Shown here piece by piece: positions 1-12,823 of a DNA stretch of 64,000 nucleotides (the first letter of the stretch is position 1; the number at the start of each line of letters is the position of its first letter). Made by a program: the position numbers and the translations under genes. The stretch is from assembly GCA_034440615.1 (NCBI GenBank), contig JAOTOM010004609.1:1-64000 (forward strand), written 5' to 3'. Source of the DNA: Ashinkailepas kermadecensis. Its lineage: Eukaryota > Arthropoda > Thecostraca > Neolepadidae. A model generated the notes under the pieces. That model had not been told where the DNA came from, searched no databases, and saw only the letters and a program-made list of their open reading frames with translations.

Positions 1-181
1 GAGTCACGTGTAAGTCACGGCGTCAGGCTGTTGTTCCAAAGACTCTGCGGCATGGGTCGCTGTCACAGATATTGATATCTCTGTGACACGGAGAGGCGTT
101 CGAGACGTTGACATCCTGGTGGCACGGGCCGCTGTTCGAGACGTTGATATACCAGTGGCACGGGTCGCTGTTCCAGAGGTT

Positions 182-600
182 GACATGTCTGTGACGGGGG
201 CGCTGTTCCAGAGGTCGGCATGTCTGTGACAGGGGGCACTGTTGGGTTGACAGGGGGCGCTGTTCCAGAGGTCGGCATCTCTGTGACGGGGGCGCTATTC
301 CAGGTCGGCATGTCTTGACAGGGGCGCTGTTCAGAGGTCGGCATGTCTGTGACAGGGCGCTATTCCAGAGGTCGGCATGTCTGTGACAGGGGGCACTGTT
401 CCAGAGGTCGGCATCTCTGTGACAGGGGGCGCTGTTCCAGAGGTCGGCATGTCTGTGACAGGGGGCGCTGTTCCAGAGGTCGGCATGTCTGTGACAGGGG
501 GCGCTGTTCCAGAGGTCGGCATGTCTGTGACAGGGGGCGCTGTTCCAGAGGTTGGCATCTCTGTGACGGGGGCGCTGTTCCACCGACTGTCACCGCTGTG
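182..600. repeat. 36-bp minisatellite
   Basis: A tandem array with a 36-bp unit containing GGGGGCGCTGTTCCAGAGG followed by a cggcatgtctgtgac-like half. It is regular from about 340 to 590 and degenerates leftwards, where weaker copies reach back to about position 80. Because 36 is a multiple of three, several frames stay open across it on both strands. This is periodicity, not coding evidence. About 11-13 copies are recognisable. Confidence 0.9.
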
Positions 601-849
601 ACCCGGGGCGGACGCTGCCCTGTTTCCAGCGGGGATGGCGCAGCCTCGTCCGACGGCGGCCAGAGTCGACCGTCCGTCCGTCTGCTGACGACGCTGAGCT
701 CCCGACACGGAGCGTCCGGCTGACGGGGCCGATTCGACACACAATGGGCGCGTCCGCCAGTGGTCGGATGTCGGCTCGAGCACTGCTGTCTGGGCAGCAG
801 CGTCGTGTGTCTGCTGACATCAACACGGTGCTGGGACACAGAGCCGGTG

Positions 850-1185
850 TGTACCTGACCCACCGGGGCGGAACGGCAGGCACCTGCCGTACCTGACCGG
901 CCTGGGGGGGGCGGAGGCACCTGACGTACATGACCGGCCGGGACGGCGCGGGGGGCCCCGGGGGGGGGGGGGGCACCTGAGTACATGACCGGCCCGGCGG
1001 CACGGGCGGTACCTGACGTACCTGACCGGCCTGGGGGGGGGGGGGGGCGGAGGCACCTGACGTACATGACCGACCCGGGGCGAAACGGACGGTACCTGCC
1101 GTGCCTGACCGGCCGGGCGGCACGGGACGGTACCTGACGTACTTGGCCGACCGGGGCGAGACGGATGGTACCTGACGTATATGAC
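850..1185. repeat. Degenerate G-rich repeat (acctgacgtac-atgaccggcc)
   Basis: About eight imperfect copies of a motif reading roughly acctgacgtacatgaccggcc, separated by G runs of 7 to 14 bases. The unit length varies because the G tracts vary. The runs near 950-970 and 1030-1050 could form G-quadruplexes and are prone to sequencing-length errors. Confidence 0.75.
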
Positions 1186-1189
1186 CGAA

Positions 1190-1639
1190 GCATGCAAAAG
1201 CTCCACCCGGAAAAAAAATACTGCCATGTAAAAGCACCATGTGAAATTTCAGACAATTTCGTGGAGGTCATCTAGTGTTATGTTTTAAATACAAGCGTAA
1301 CTTAAGGCTAGGTTCCATGCAGATCCGTCAGGGTAACAGTGTTCAAGTATAGCAATCGTCAGTTGCTTATTGCGATATAGTCACCAATGGTGCTTCAAGC
1401 CACAGTTGACCTTCACTCAAGAATCAGGCTCTCGATCTGTCTGTTCCGATCTCCGGCGTGTTGCTTCCACAATCCTTCCCTGTTCCGGGATCCCAATGAC
1501 AGAACATAACCGCCATCTCTCAATTTGCAATCCGAACGGTCCACACAAGGCAGAACCAGCTAATCGCGTCGTAAGTCTGAGCGTTTTGCATCCATTTGCG
1601 GCGAGTACTCGGAACACATTCAACGGCGCCTGTATCTCT
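1190..1639. other. No recognisable feature
   Basis: Mixed-composition sequence between two repeat blocks. I see no tandem periodicity, no convincing coding frame and no element termini. Confidence 0.5.
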
Positions 1640-1985
1640 GTCGGCCGCCACGGACACCCTCCCCCCCTATCCCCACCCTCCACCCAGTGGTCACACGGCC
1701 ACCTGTTGCTCTGTCGGCCGTCATGGACGCCCGCCCCACCCACCCAGGGGTCACACGGCCACCTGTTGCTCTCATGCTGTCATGGACGCCCTTCACCCAT
1801 CCAGGGGTCACACGTCACCTGTTTCTCTGTCGGCTGCCATGGACGTCCGCCCCATCCAGGGGTCACACGGCTACCTGTTTCTCTGTCGGCTGCCATGTAC
1901 GTCTGCCCCATCCAGGGGTCATACGGTCACCGGTTTCTCCGTCGGCCGCCGTGGACGCGCGCCCACCCAGAGTTCCCACGGCTAG
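1640..1985. repeat. Degenerate ~57-bp tandem repeat
   Basis: About six imperfect copies sharing CCAGGGGTCACACGG, a cctgtttctctgtcgg segment and a catggacg segment. The unit is about 55-58 bp, with substitutions and small indels between copies. It lies just left of the 77-bp array. Confidence 0.8.
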
Positions 1986-2051
1986 CCAAAGCGACGTACG
2001 CAGCCACCGCCCAGCGGCTTCTCACACATCGAGTGGCCGGCGGCCCATAAC

Positions 2052-2362
2052 ACGTGTCTCCCGCCAGCTCGACCCTCACCCACGCGGGTGTCGCGGGTGG
2101 CCGCCGCAGCCAGCCGCCGACAACTCTATAATGTCTCCCGCCAGCTCGACCCTCACCCACGCGGGTGTCGCGGGTGGCCGCCGCAGCCAGCCGCCGACAA
2201 CTCTATAATGTCTCCCGCCAGCTCGACCCTCACCCACGCGGGTGTCGCGGGTCGCCGCCGCAGCCAGCCGCCGACAACTCTATAATGTCTCCCGCCAGCT
2301 CGACCCTCACCCACGCGGGTGTCGCGGGTGGCCGCCGCAGCCAGCCGCCGACAACTCTATAA
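2052..2362. repeat. 77-bp minisatellite, four copies
   Basis: Four nearly identical 77-bp units begin at about 2053, 2130, 2207 and 2284. Each contains tctcccgccagctcgaccc and ends in gccgacaactctataa. The high identity implies recent expansion or homogenisation. Confidence 0.95.
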
Positions 2363-2539
2363 TGAGCGGGCGGCCCGCGCCGCCGCAGCTTCCGCTCGTC
2401 ACTGGGGCGTGGCCGGCCGTCGCCGCGCCCGCACAGCTGCCCGCAGACGAGTCACGTCACGTAACGATGTGGCGTGACGCTCGTGCTGTGCCGGGAACGC
2501 CGTCAGGCCGGTGGCCGTCTGAAGCCGAGCAGGCGGTCT

Positions 2540-3945
2540 GACCTGGCGGGACGTGCCCATGGCGACGGTCTGACCTGGTGAGATGCTGCTATGGTGACAG
2601 TCTGACTCAGTGAGACGCTCCCATGGTGACAGTCTGACCTGGTGGGATACTGCCATGGTGACAGTCTGACCTGGTGAGATGCTGCTATGGTGACAATCTG
2701 ACCTGGTGAGATGCTGCTATGGTGACAGTCTGACTCAGTGAGACGCTCCCATGGTGACAGTCTGACCTGGTGGGATACTGCCATGGTGACAGTCTGACCT
2801 GGTGAGATGCTGCTATGGTGACAGTCTGACCTGGTGAGATGCTGCTATGGTGACAGTCTGACCTGGTGAGATGCTGCTATGGTGACAGTCTGACCTGGTG
2901 AGATGCTGCTATGGTGACAGTCTGACCTGGTGAGATGCTGCTATGGTGACAGTCTGACCTGGTGGGATACTGCCATGGTGACAGTCTGACCTGGTGAGAT
3001 GCTGCTATGGTGACAGTCTGACCTGGTGAGATGCTGCTATGGTGACAGTCTGACCTGGTGAGATGCTGCTATGGTGACAGTCTGACCTGGTGAGATGCTG
3101 CTATGGTGACAGTCTGACCTGGTGAGATGCTGCTATGGTGACAGTCTGACTCAGTGAGACGCTCCCATGGTGACAGTCTGACCTGGTGGGATACTGCCAT
3201 GGTGACAGTCTGACCTGGTGAGATGCTGCCATGGTGACAGCCTGACCTGGTGAGATGCTGCTATGGTGACAATCTGACCTGGTGAGATGCTGCTATGGTG
3301 ACAGTCTGACCTGGTGAGATGCTGCTATGGTGACAGTCTGACCTGGTGAGATGCTGCTATGGTGACAGTCTGACCTAGTGAGACGCTCCCATGGTGACAA
3401 TTTGGCCCAGTGAGACGCTCCCATGGTGACAATTTGGCCTAGTGAGACGTTCCCATGGTGACAATTTGACCTAATGAAACGCTCCCATGGTGGCAATTTG
3501 GCCTAGTGAGACGTTCCCATGGTGACAATTTGACCTAATGAAACGCTCCCATGGTGACAATTTGGCCTAGTGAGACGCTCCCATGGTGACAATTTGGCCT
3601 AGTGAGACGCTCCCATGGTGACAATTTGGCCTAGTGAGACGCTGCCATGGTGACAATTTGGCCTAGTGAGACGCTCCCATGGTGACAATTTGGCCTAGTG
3701 AGACGTTCCCATGGTGACAATTTGGCCTAGTGAGACGATCCTATGGTGACAATTTGGCCTAGTGAGACGCTTCCATGGTGATAATTTGGCCTAATGAGAC
3801 GCTTCCATGGTGACAATTTGGCCTAATGAAACGCTCCCATGGTGACAATTTGGCCTAGTGAGACGCTTCCGCCCCTATGGTGACAATTTGGCCTAGTGAG
3901 ACGCTTCCATGGTGACAATTTGGCCTAGTGAGACGCTCCTATGGT
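2540..3945. repeat. 32-bp minisatellite, ~44 copies, two subtypes
   Basis: A long array with a 32-bp unit. From about 2540 to 3370 the unit carries gacagtctgacctggtgaga. From about 3370 to 3945 it changes to gacaatttggcctagtgaga with cgctcccatggt. Nearly every unit contains an atggtgac core. Copies within each half are very similar, so this looks like two homogenisation domains in one array. Confidence 0.95.
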
Positions 3946-4343
3946 GCAGCCTCAGTGAGACATTCCTGTGGTGAGTCACGCAGCAGCGTGACGAGACACT
4001 TCTCGACAAGGTCACACAGTACAGTCGATCTCCGGATACAGGCAAACTCCGAAGCCTCGAAGTTTGTATGGAGAGCGTGTTCAAAATGTGTGATGTCGTA
4101 TCCCAATATATTTGGACGGTTCCTTCTCCCCTTTACCATGGACATAGCAAAATGCAGGGCAGGTAGCCCACCCACTCTAACAGGCTTAGAAACTTCACCA
4201 ATAGCATTTGCTTTGGATGGTAAAATGACTTCAAATATTATTTGCTCGCCCGATTAACTCCGGCACGGCCCTGCTCCGTTGTGTCGAGCCCATCTGACTG
4301 ATGACGCAGGCACATCCCTCCCCTCACATCCCTCCTCCTTCCA

Positions 4344-4590
<247 letters not shown>

Positions 4591-4599
4591 GTGCCCATC

Positions 4600-5700
4600 A
4601 GAGAAGAGCATCAACGGATAGCGGTGACAGCCGAGTGTTGTTGCAACTGGTGGATCGTCACACCAGCCAGAGTAGGGTTCCACGTCTCGGTGCAGGTGCA
4701 TGGATTGGGTATTCACTGTGGTGGTTGGACATCCACAATGATTTTGAAGCTTAACCATTGCAAATATGGATGCACACTATATTAAATCAGCTTAGGTCAT
4801 GCCCTGGCATCCGCAGTCCCTTGTTGCGAAGCCACAACCCTAACAAAGGGGATAAGGTCCGATGCTCGTTATCCGTTAGTTAACTAATATCCTCATATCC
4901 GTACTATCCGTACATCACAAATATCATCATGCTATGCTGCCTTCCTTTCAGCCATCCGTGCTTAATGATGTCCTGAAATTCTTGTCGTGGTTGGGTGTAG
5001 TGTAAGTTTGGAGGAATTTTCACCTCCGATGTTTTTCAGCTTAATTTCGATCATTAACGGTGACGTGGCCTATCAGTTATGCCAGGTAACTCAGCCATCA
5101 CCAAATAATGAGATTGAAAATGTCAACTGAAGACGAAACCGGCATAGCGAACGACGCTAGGTTGAACAATCGACATGACTTGATGGAAAAAAACATGGTT
5201 CAAGTTTGAAGACTGAATGTTACATTATTACAGTTTGGACACTAATTGTTACTATTACACTATTCCGGTTCTCATTTTTTAATTTGTAGTGGCATGATAT
5301 GATATCGTTAGTAGATGTATTTCCTTAGATCGATGATGGTAAGTAAGGGATATGAACCTATGCATTTTAAGAAGTAATAAAGTAATTATTTGGTTGGCTG
5401 TGAATACATGCCAATGCAAAAATAAAATATTGGAAAGAGAAGGATGATCTTCAGTTCATGTTCCAAAGTAAAACAAAGTATTAAAAGATGATGTAAATTG
5501 CCGATGTGATCTTAATCGAACAGGAAAACCATAGTGATACTACCTTACACGAGAAATAGCATGCATTACAAAACCGGTCTTTTCATCGGGCTTCAGTGCC
5601 GACCGGCCCGGGCTTCGGCTCCGAAATGTTGCTATTTGCTGTCTTTAGTGTCACTCATAGGGTCGATGCTAAAGTTGTGGATATTTTGCTGGCATCAGTG
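4600..5700. other. Non-repetitive region without a recognised gene
   Basis: Moderately AT-rich sequence. No protein frame of convincing length or composition, no tandem repeat and no clear element ends. I can assign no function. Confidence 0.5.
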
Positions 5701-5929
5701 ATGACAGAGTTCCCCAGCGTTTGCTATCGGGCTGGCGGCGTGTCGGGGGCCACTCTCCGTCATCACCAGTGACGCGGCCGCCGCGGGACGGATCGACGGC
5801 GCGCCATTTATGTGGCGGGTCGGCCGCGCAGCTCGTTTTTGCGCGCTGTGGGCCGCTGATGAGTAGAGCAATAGACAACAGGTGGTGGAGCGGGCGGGCG
5901 GGCAGGCAGCGGGCGGGCGGCGACGGCTG

Positions 5930-6235
5930 ACTGTCTGCCTGAGGTGGAGATGGAGACCAGCGGTTGTGGCGGACCACAAACCGGCAGCGAGGGTGGGGGC
6001 AGAGACCAGCAGCGGGGGTGGGCGGCGACGACTGATTGTGTGCCTGAGGAGACTGATGGAGACCAGCAGTTGTGGCGGGCCACAGACCGGCAGCGAGGGT
6101 AGGACCGGCAGCAGTGACGAAACAGAAACCAGCAGAGAGGGCGGAACAAAGGCCAACAACAGAAACAGGGCAGAGACCAGCAGCGGGGGGGGGGTAAAAA
6201 CCAGCAGCGGGAGTAGAACGAAGGCCATCAGTGGA
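5930..6235. repeat. Degenerate purine-rich repeat (gagaccagcag)
   Basis: Repeated gagaccagcagcggggg and gaccggcagcgaggg motifs at irregular spacing of about 33-60 bp. Copies are diverged, so this is an old or low-order array on a GC-rich background (5700-6450). Confidence 0.65.
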
Positions 6236-6456
6236 GGCGGCGGTTCGGCCGGCGCTCTTCCCCGAAAGAGAACCAGCAACGGGATGAAATGGCGGCCCCA
6301 GCAGCGGAACGGGACAGGACAGCTGATGCTCCTAGTTTGCTCCGGGAGAAAGACGGCGCACGATCTCGACATCTGACCCAGACTGGAGCCACGCTGGGTC
6401 ACCGAGTCAGCATTGCTCAGATTAGAGCCAGCCGGGAGACTGATCAGCCGGGGCTG

Positions 6457-6903
6457 CCTAGCACACCAAGAGCCCTAGACGGACTGTCGAGCACATCAAG
6501 AGCCCTAGACGGACTGTCGAGCACACCAAGAATCCTAGACGGGCTGTCGAGCACACCAAGAGCTCGGGACGGGCTGTCGAGCATACCAAGAGCTCGGAAC
6601 GGGCTGTCGAGCACACCAAGAGCCCTAGACGGGCTGTCAAGCACACCAAGAGCCCTAGCCGGGAAGTCAAGCACACCAAGAGCCCGAGACGGGATGTCGA
6701 GCACACCAAGAGCCCGAGACGGGCTGTCGAGCACACCAAGAGCTCGGCACGGGCTGTCAAGCACACCAAGAGCCCTAGACGGGCTGTCGAGCACACCAAG
6801 AGCTCGGGACGGGCTGTCGAGCACACCAAGAGCCCTAGACGGGCTGTTGAGCACACCAAGAGCCCTAAACGGGCTGTCGAGCACACCAAGAGCCCTCGAA
6901 GAG
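6457..6903. repeat. 30-bp minisatellite, ~15 copies
   Basis: An exact 30-bp period in which each unit reads about gggctgtcgagcacaccaag followed by agccctagac. Variation is limited to the last 10-12 bases (agccctagac, agctcgggac, agcccgagac). The unit is ten codons, so frames stay open on both strands (STPRALDGLS-type on +). No family similarity is recognisable, so I treat it as non-coding. Confidence 0.95.
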
Positions 6904-7183
6904 TGATGCATACCAAAGATGATGACATTGATAATGCTCGTCTCGGTGTCATGTAGAAAGAAAGATTCAAGGTTGCTTCATGAGACGAGCAAGAGAAGCA
7001 AATAGCGAGGGGGTGATTTTTTAGGCGTGCCGGACCATAAAGGTCATTTGCGCCGTCTTTAAAGCGAGTACGTTGCATGGCTGTCCATCAAAGCGAGTGT
7101 TTGCAAGCAAAGTGCAGGCAAGTGTACATTTACGTTAAGGGAGAGTTGTACGTTATAGTGAAACAAATGGCAATGCTGCTTGC

Positions 7184-7371
7184 CAGATTAGATGTTGGTT
7201 ATTGGTTTTTACGACACGTCGACCGTTGAGTCATATAGCGTTGCCAATCTCTCACGCCGATTGGTCGCGGGCGAAGAGTAGCGACAGGTGAGATTCGAAC
7301 CCACAACCTTTCGATTGCGAGACGAGCATCTTACTACTAGACCACTCGTCCCCCACCCAGCAGATTAGATG
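7184..7371 (-). mobile_element. tRNA-derived SINE (family A), with target duplication
   Basis: On the minus strand this reads as a tRNA-like head. It has an A-box-like segment in gacgagtggtctagtag and a B box reading ggttcgaatctc. A conserved body follows (gaccaatcggcgtgagagattgg) and a tail reading gtaaaaaccaataacc. It is flanked by an 11-bp direct repeat, CAGATTAGATG, at 7184-7194 and 7361-7371, so the body is 7195-7360. A second, more complete copy lies at 33162-33348. This is a retroposed SINE rather than a functional tRNA gene. Confidence 0.88.
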
Positions 7372-7639
7372 CAAGTGTGGGAGCAAACAATCAAGCCCGT
7401 GATGGATGTATGCTCCCACGACTCTCTGGGCAGCCGTTACACTACATGTAGCCGATCTATTCATGACAGAAATGTCAGGTTACCACATCCAGAGAGCACC
7501 ACCTATGTGGAGATTCTATAATACATGCTAATTATTTTATGCGGTGATAATGAAGACTAAGCAACAATAACTGTATGTTTAGTACATGCTTAGATTAATG
7601 TTATAACTGAAACACCAGCTAACGCTACAAACAGTACAC

Positions 7640-8060
7640 TCAGCTATCCAAAAGCTCACCTACCCGGCCGTCACCACACCACCACAACACCACACCAATC
7701 CTGTGACGGCCAGGCTGCGTGTGTTGCGCGTGCCCTGCCGCCGTGCCACGTCTGCCATACCTCGTGTACGCACTCCCGTCTGGCTGGTGGTCTCGCGGGG
7801 TCGTCCACAGCGTTGGCTGGTCCCGCACCGGCGACAGGCCCCTCTGCACACGTGCGGCGCGCCGAATGATGCGCGTCGGTCGACTGGCGGCGCGGCGCGG
7901 CGCGGCGCGGCGCGGCCCGCACTGCGCCTGCGCAGGGTCACGGCTCGGGTCGGCGGGTCTCGGTCAGCCGGGCCGGCCGCTCTCTCTGCCCGATGACCAT
8001 ATACGGCGACGCGCCGTCTTGACGACAGTCGACCGCGCGCAGGCCTTTATAGGGAGTGCG
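7640..8060. other. GC-rich region, no gene recognised
   Basis: CpG-rich sequence including a short (ggcgc)n run at about 7890-7915. It could be a promoter-like CpG-rich segment, but I see no core promoter element or adjoining coding exon. Open frames here fit base composition alone. Confidence 0.4.
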
Positions 8061-8065
8061 GCCGG

Positions 8066-8370
8066 CGTGGCTGGTGGGACCGATCATGCGCCTGGGGCGT
8101 GGCTGGTGGGACCGATCATGTGTCTGGCCGGTTGGGGTGTGACTGGTGGGACTGATCGTGTGCCCGGGCGGTGGGAGTGTGACTGGTGGGACTGATCACG
8201 TGCCCGGACGGTGGGAGTGTGACTGGTGGGACTGATCACGTGGGGTAGCTGGTGGGACCGATCATGTTCCCGACCGGTGGGAGGGATGGGGGTGTGGCTG
8301 GTGGGACCGATCATGCGCCCGGTCGGTGGGGGTGTGGCTGGTGGGGCCGATGGTGTGCCCGGCCGTTGTG
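8066..8370. repeat. Degenerate repeat (ggctggtgggaccgatcatg)
   Basis: About eight imperfect copies of a ctggtgggaccgatcatgtg motif followed by a variable gcccggccggtgggggtg-like segment. The period wavers between about 32 and 42 bp. Confidence 0.85.
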
Positions 8371-8454
8371 CCGCCGGCGAGCACACCTCACGCGGGGGCC
8401 GCGCCGGTGACGTCGGCAAAATCTGACGGCGTCACCGACAGGAGCGGGTCAACA

Positions 8455-8705
8455 TCATAAGCAGGGGGAGACGGACGTCACGAGCAGGTGTAGACGAATG
8501 TCACGGGCAGGGGCAGACGGACATCATGAGTAGGAGCGGGTGGACGTCGTGGGCGGAGGCAGACAGACGTCACGATATGATAAGACGGACGTGACAGACA
8601 GGAGCAGACGGACATCATGAGTAGGAGCGGGTGGACGTCGTGGGCAGAGGCAGACAGACGTCACGATATGATAAGACGGACGTGACAGACAGGAGCAGAC
8701 GGAAT
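8455..8705. repeat. 91-bp tandem duplication
   Basis: The segment starting gacatcatgagtaggagcgg at about 8520 is repeated almost exactly at about 8611, giving a 91-bp period. It also contains shorter internal gacggacgtca-like repeats that extend left to about 8455. Confidence 0.85.
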
Positions 8706-9140
8706 TCAAAGGCATGGGCAGACTGGCGTTGTGGGCATGAACAGACCGATATCAGGTGTGGGGCAGTCTGACGTCCGGTCAAGGGCGCAGCCATGATTTT
8801 CGCAAGGACTGAGGGTCCGACCCAAGCAAAATCTCATTATACAGAGGCCGATTTTGGCGCGCGAAGTGGGCCGGAAATTTCTGGTTTTGCGTGGTGAAAA
8901 TCCCAAAATATCTTGTTTAATTTAGTGTATATTATTATTTGCTAACGGGGGCGGGCCCCGCCGTAACCCCCCCCCCTGACCACGCCTCGATCCCCGATAT
9001 CCCGCCATGCTGTGGATGATTTGACAAACGTGCCCAGCTGATATGTCTGGATGTCAAAATAAATATTGATCTACGCACTGAGGCGGATAAAATTGAGGCG
9101 AAATCATTGCGAGCTTCTGCCGAAGAATCGTATAATTTGA
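8706..9140. other. Unassigned segment with C/G-rich palindrome
   Basis: No gene recognised. At about 8945-8990 there is a gcgggccccgc palindrome followed by a C tract and gaccacgcc. The same kind of gggccccgcccc motif occurs at about 24330-24355. Such segments are often ends of diverged repeats, but no element can be delimited. Confidence 0.4.
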
Positions 9141-9144
9141 TAGC

Positions 9145-10480
9145 GTGACAACACCGGCACTGGCTGATGATGTCTCGCTATGACACAAAACCGGAGCCGG
9201 CTGATGATGTCTCACTATGACACAACACCGGAGCCGGCTGATGATGTCTCGCTATGACACAACACCGGCGCTGGCTGATGATGTCTCGCTATGACACAAC
9301 ACCGGAGCCGGCTGATGATGTCTCGCTATGACACAACACCGGCGCTGGCTGATGATGTCTCGCTATGACACAACACCGGAGCCGGCTGATGATGTCTCGC
9401 CATGACACAACACCGGAGCCGGCTGATGATGTCTCACTATGACACAACACCGGAGCCGGCTGATGATGTCTCACTATGACACAACACCGGAGCCGGCTGA
9501 TGATGTCTCGCTATGACACAACACCGGAGCTGGCTGATGATGTCTCGCTATGACACAACACCGGCGCTGGCTGATGATGTCTCGCTATGACACAACACCG
9601 GAGCCGGCTGATGATGTCTCGCTATGACACAACACCGGCACTGGCTGATGATGTCTCGCTATGACACAACACCGGAGCCGGCTGATGATGTCTCGCTATG
9701 ACACAACACCGGCGCTGGCTGATGATGTCTCGCTATGACACAACACCGGAGCCGGCTGATGATGTCTCGCTATGACACAACACCGGCGCTGACTGATGAT
9801 GTCTCGCTATGACACAACACCGGAGCCGGCTGATGATGTCTCGCTATGACACAACACCGGAGCCGGCTGATGATGTCTCGCTATGACACAACACCGGCAC
9901 TGGCTGATGATGTCTCGCTATGACACAACACCGGAGCCGGCTGATGATGTCTCGCTATGACACAACACCGGAGCCGGCTGATGATGTCTCGCTATGACAC
10001 AACACCGGAGCCGGCTGATGATGTCTCACTATGACACAACACCGGAGCCGGCTGATGATGTCTCACTATGACACAACACCGGAGCCGGCTGATGATGTCT
10101 CGCTATGACACAACACCGGAGCCGGCTGATGATGTCTCGCTATGACACAACACCGGAGCCGGCTGATGATGTCTCGCTATGACACAACACCGGAGCCGGC
10201 TGATGATGTCTCACTATGACACAACACCAGCGCTGACTGATGATGTCTCGCTATGACACAACACCGGAGCCGGCTGATGATGTCTCACTATGACACAACA
10301 CCGGAGCCGGCTGATGATGTCTCACTATGACACAACACCGGAGCCGGCTGATGATGTCTCACTATGAGACAACACCGGAGCCGACTGATGATGTCTCACT
10401 ATGACACAACACCGGAGCCGGCTGATGATGTCTCGCTATGACACAACACCGGAGCCGGCTGATGATGTCTCGCTATGCGT
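9145..10480. repeat. 37-bp minisatellite, ~36 copies
   Basis: A long, highly homogeneous array of a 37-bp unit: ctgatgatgtctcgctatga plus cacaacaccggagccgg. Variation is concentrated at a few sites (gagccgg/gcgctgg/gcactgg and tcgctatg/tcactatg). Thirty-seven is not a multiple of three, so the frame rotates and the array has no continuous coding capacity. Confidence 0.97.
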
Positions 10481-11220
10481 CGGGGACATGATCTCAGACA
10501 AGAGTACGTTTCTGTGTATATCAGAAATATTTTCCGGAAGTCCGATTTAGTCCCTAAGGAGAGAGGGGTGCTTTTAGGATGGAGTATGTTGAGTAATAAA
10601 GGACCAAGCGTTTCCTCAAAAACATTGCTGCCGACTTACACTTCTTCAGGGAAGGTTTTCAAGGGTCGACAAGGTACGTAGGCCTAAGCATTGCTAACCC
10701 ACGCGTGGAAGCAGTGCGATGTTTAGCAAACGTCCTTGCAGTGAAAATGAGTTCAAATATACTCGAGATATAGAACTTCACCTCGAGAAAATGTTCTCCT
10801 CTTTTAGCCTGACACATTATTTTCATTAAAAAAATGCATTAAAGCGCAATAAAAAAAATTGCTGCTTGTTTGCCTCACTGACTAGGAAACCGCCTAGATT
10901 ACCAGTTTTCTATCAGATTTGATGCACAGAGCCAACGGAGGTCATGTAGTTGGAACGCAATTTGTTGCATACTATAATTTAAAATGAATGTAATCAACAC
11001 AAGGATAAGAATGGACAATGGTACCGACTAATATGTATTATAGACATAGACATGCAGCTAATGCATGCGCTAAGGCATATAATTACCTCTTACTTTACCA
11101 ACATCGGTTTTTAAACCAGACTTTAGCTAACTAAACAAGCAAAATGCAACCAAAAGCCAATTGAAACTTACCTGATTTGGTGCCACGACAAATACGCAGG
11201 ACCTTGCTTAATGTCCAGTA
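10481..11220. other. AT-rich non-repetitive region, no gene recognised
   Basis: The left part follows directly from the 37-bp array. I see no splice-bounded coding frame or element termini. Confidence 0.45.
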
Positions 11221-11372
11221 GAAAAGACAACTGTAGCTGGATGGACTGCACGGGAGGAGAAAAGACAACTGTAGCTGGATGGACTGCACGGGAGGAGAAA
11301 AGACAACTGTAGCTGGATGGACTGCACGGGAGGAGAAAAGACAACTGTAGCTGGATGGACTGCACGGGAGGA
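11221..11372. repeat. 38-bp minisatellite, four copies
   Basis: Four virtually identical 38-bp units containing gacaactgtagctggatgga and ctgcacgggagga. A 10-bp triplet repeat of aggttaccag follows at about 11400-11430. Confidence 0.95.
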
Positions 11373-11434
11373 GCACGCGGCACCCGACAGGCATCAGATG
11401 AGGTTACCAGGTTACCAGGTTACCAGGCCCTCGC

Positions 11435-12820
11435 TGCGCTACTCGAAGAAATGTCTGTGCAGTGAGTGGGGAAGCCGGTGGGATGCGATGTGCTTTGAAC
11501 AATTCAGACTAAACTTCTGTACCGCAACTCACCATTGGGATGAGATGTGCAATATTTTGCATTTGTTGATGACATTTCCGACAGGATTACCTATTCTATT
11601 TATGAACGAAGTTTTCATGATAAAGCGACTTAAAACTGTCCGATGTCAGCAATGTAGACAGTAACAGTCTGATGGAGGTGTTCATCAAGGCAGTTCCAAT
11701 TATTTTGTACCTGGAAGGATAAGGTGCTGATTCATAGGTGTCACCATGGAGTTTTAACGCGTTGTGAAGATACTGATTCGTGGGCATCATCAGGGAGTTA
11801 TACGGATGATGAGGGTGTTGGTTCATTAATTTCACCAGGAAATTGTGCTGAGGTAGAGGGCGAAGGATGGAAGTGGTGGATCTAGGAAAACTCCCGATGA
11901 TCCAGGCTTGGCTGGAGATCCCGGGTAGGTCGCGGGGAGAGAGGTCTGGACCCTCCCCCTAGTTTGGTATCTTGCTGATGTTAAACTGTTGTTTTTCCTC
12001 AATCCGGCCGGGAGCTACCAGCGGTCTTGGGGAGCGGCGAGGGGCTGGAGTCAAACTAAATGTTGCATCCAACGCACAAGAGCTTCTCTGGTTTGGGGCA
12101 ATACGAAAGTAAAGCTGAGTAAAAATAAATACTGTCTCAATATCATGTGTCTAGAACTGCGAAATATTGACGAAAGCTACACTTTTCTCAAAACTACGTT
12201 GCATCCAGGTAATGCTACCGTTGCTCCCCTGCCCCTTACCCTTCTTGAATGCGTCCTGCTCTGTATTGAACGTAAGATGCACGCAAAGCGTTCTGGAGGT
12301 CTCGATTTCCAATGCATTACGGATACCTGGTCACGGCTCACCAAGTCCGTACGACGCTCAATGTTTTTTTGTTTGTTTGTTTTTTGTTTTGTTTGTGATA
12401 GGACAAGCAGCCGAAGTTCAGTTCGTGTGAGAGACAGACTCTGTTCGACCCTTGGTCAGTGATGTGATTTGTGTGCGTGGCAACGACGTGGCGTGGCGTG
12501 TGTGTGTGTGTGTCTCTCTGTGTGTGTGTGTGTGTGTGTTCGTGGCATATGCAGTCCTGTCTGTCGGACCTGTCGCCCCGAGAGTCGCTCGAGAGTCGAG
12601 AGGGCAGTGTCGCCCCGAGAGTCGCCGGCATTCCACCACACGGCCGACAAACATTGGATCAAACGTGACTGGTCCGCCGCCAGCGATGCTGACGAGTCCC
12701 CCCCCCACGCCGCGCGTCACCAGCCGACCAGCCTGCGACGTGGTGACGTCACCGCGGTCCAGCGTGCCGGCGCCAGCGGGCTGAGATCACCGCGTCCCGC
12801 CCCCGGCGCGCGGCGCCAGC
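11435..12820. other. Unassigned region with (TG)n
   Basis: No gene recognised. A (TG)n/(TC)n microsatellite lies at about 12497-12540 and a (GTTT)n-like run at about 12362-12395. The right part (12540-12820) is GC-rich and leads into the 59-bp array. Confidence 0.45.
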
Positions 12821-12823
12821 GGC

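Noticed and set aside
6289..6906. A 205-codon protein with ten-residue repeats
   Set aside because: The 30-bp period keeps frames open on both strands. The non-repeat N-terminal part has no recognisable features.
9145..10480. CRISPR-like regular repeats
   Set aside because: Units are contiguous with no unique spacers, the genome is eukaryotic, and there are no cas genes. It is a 37-bp minisatellite, as are the other arrays here.
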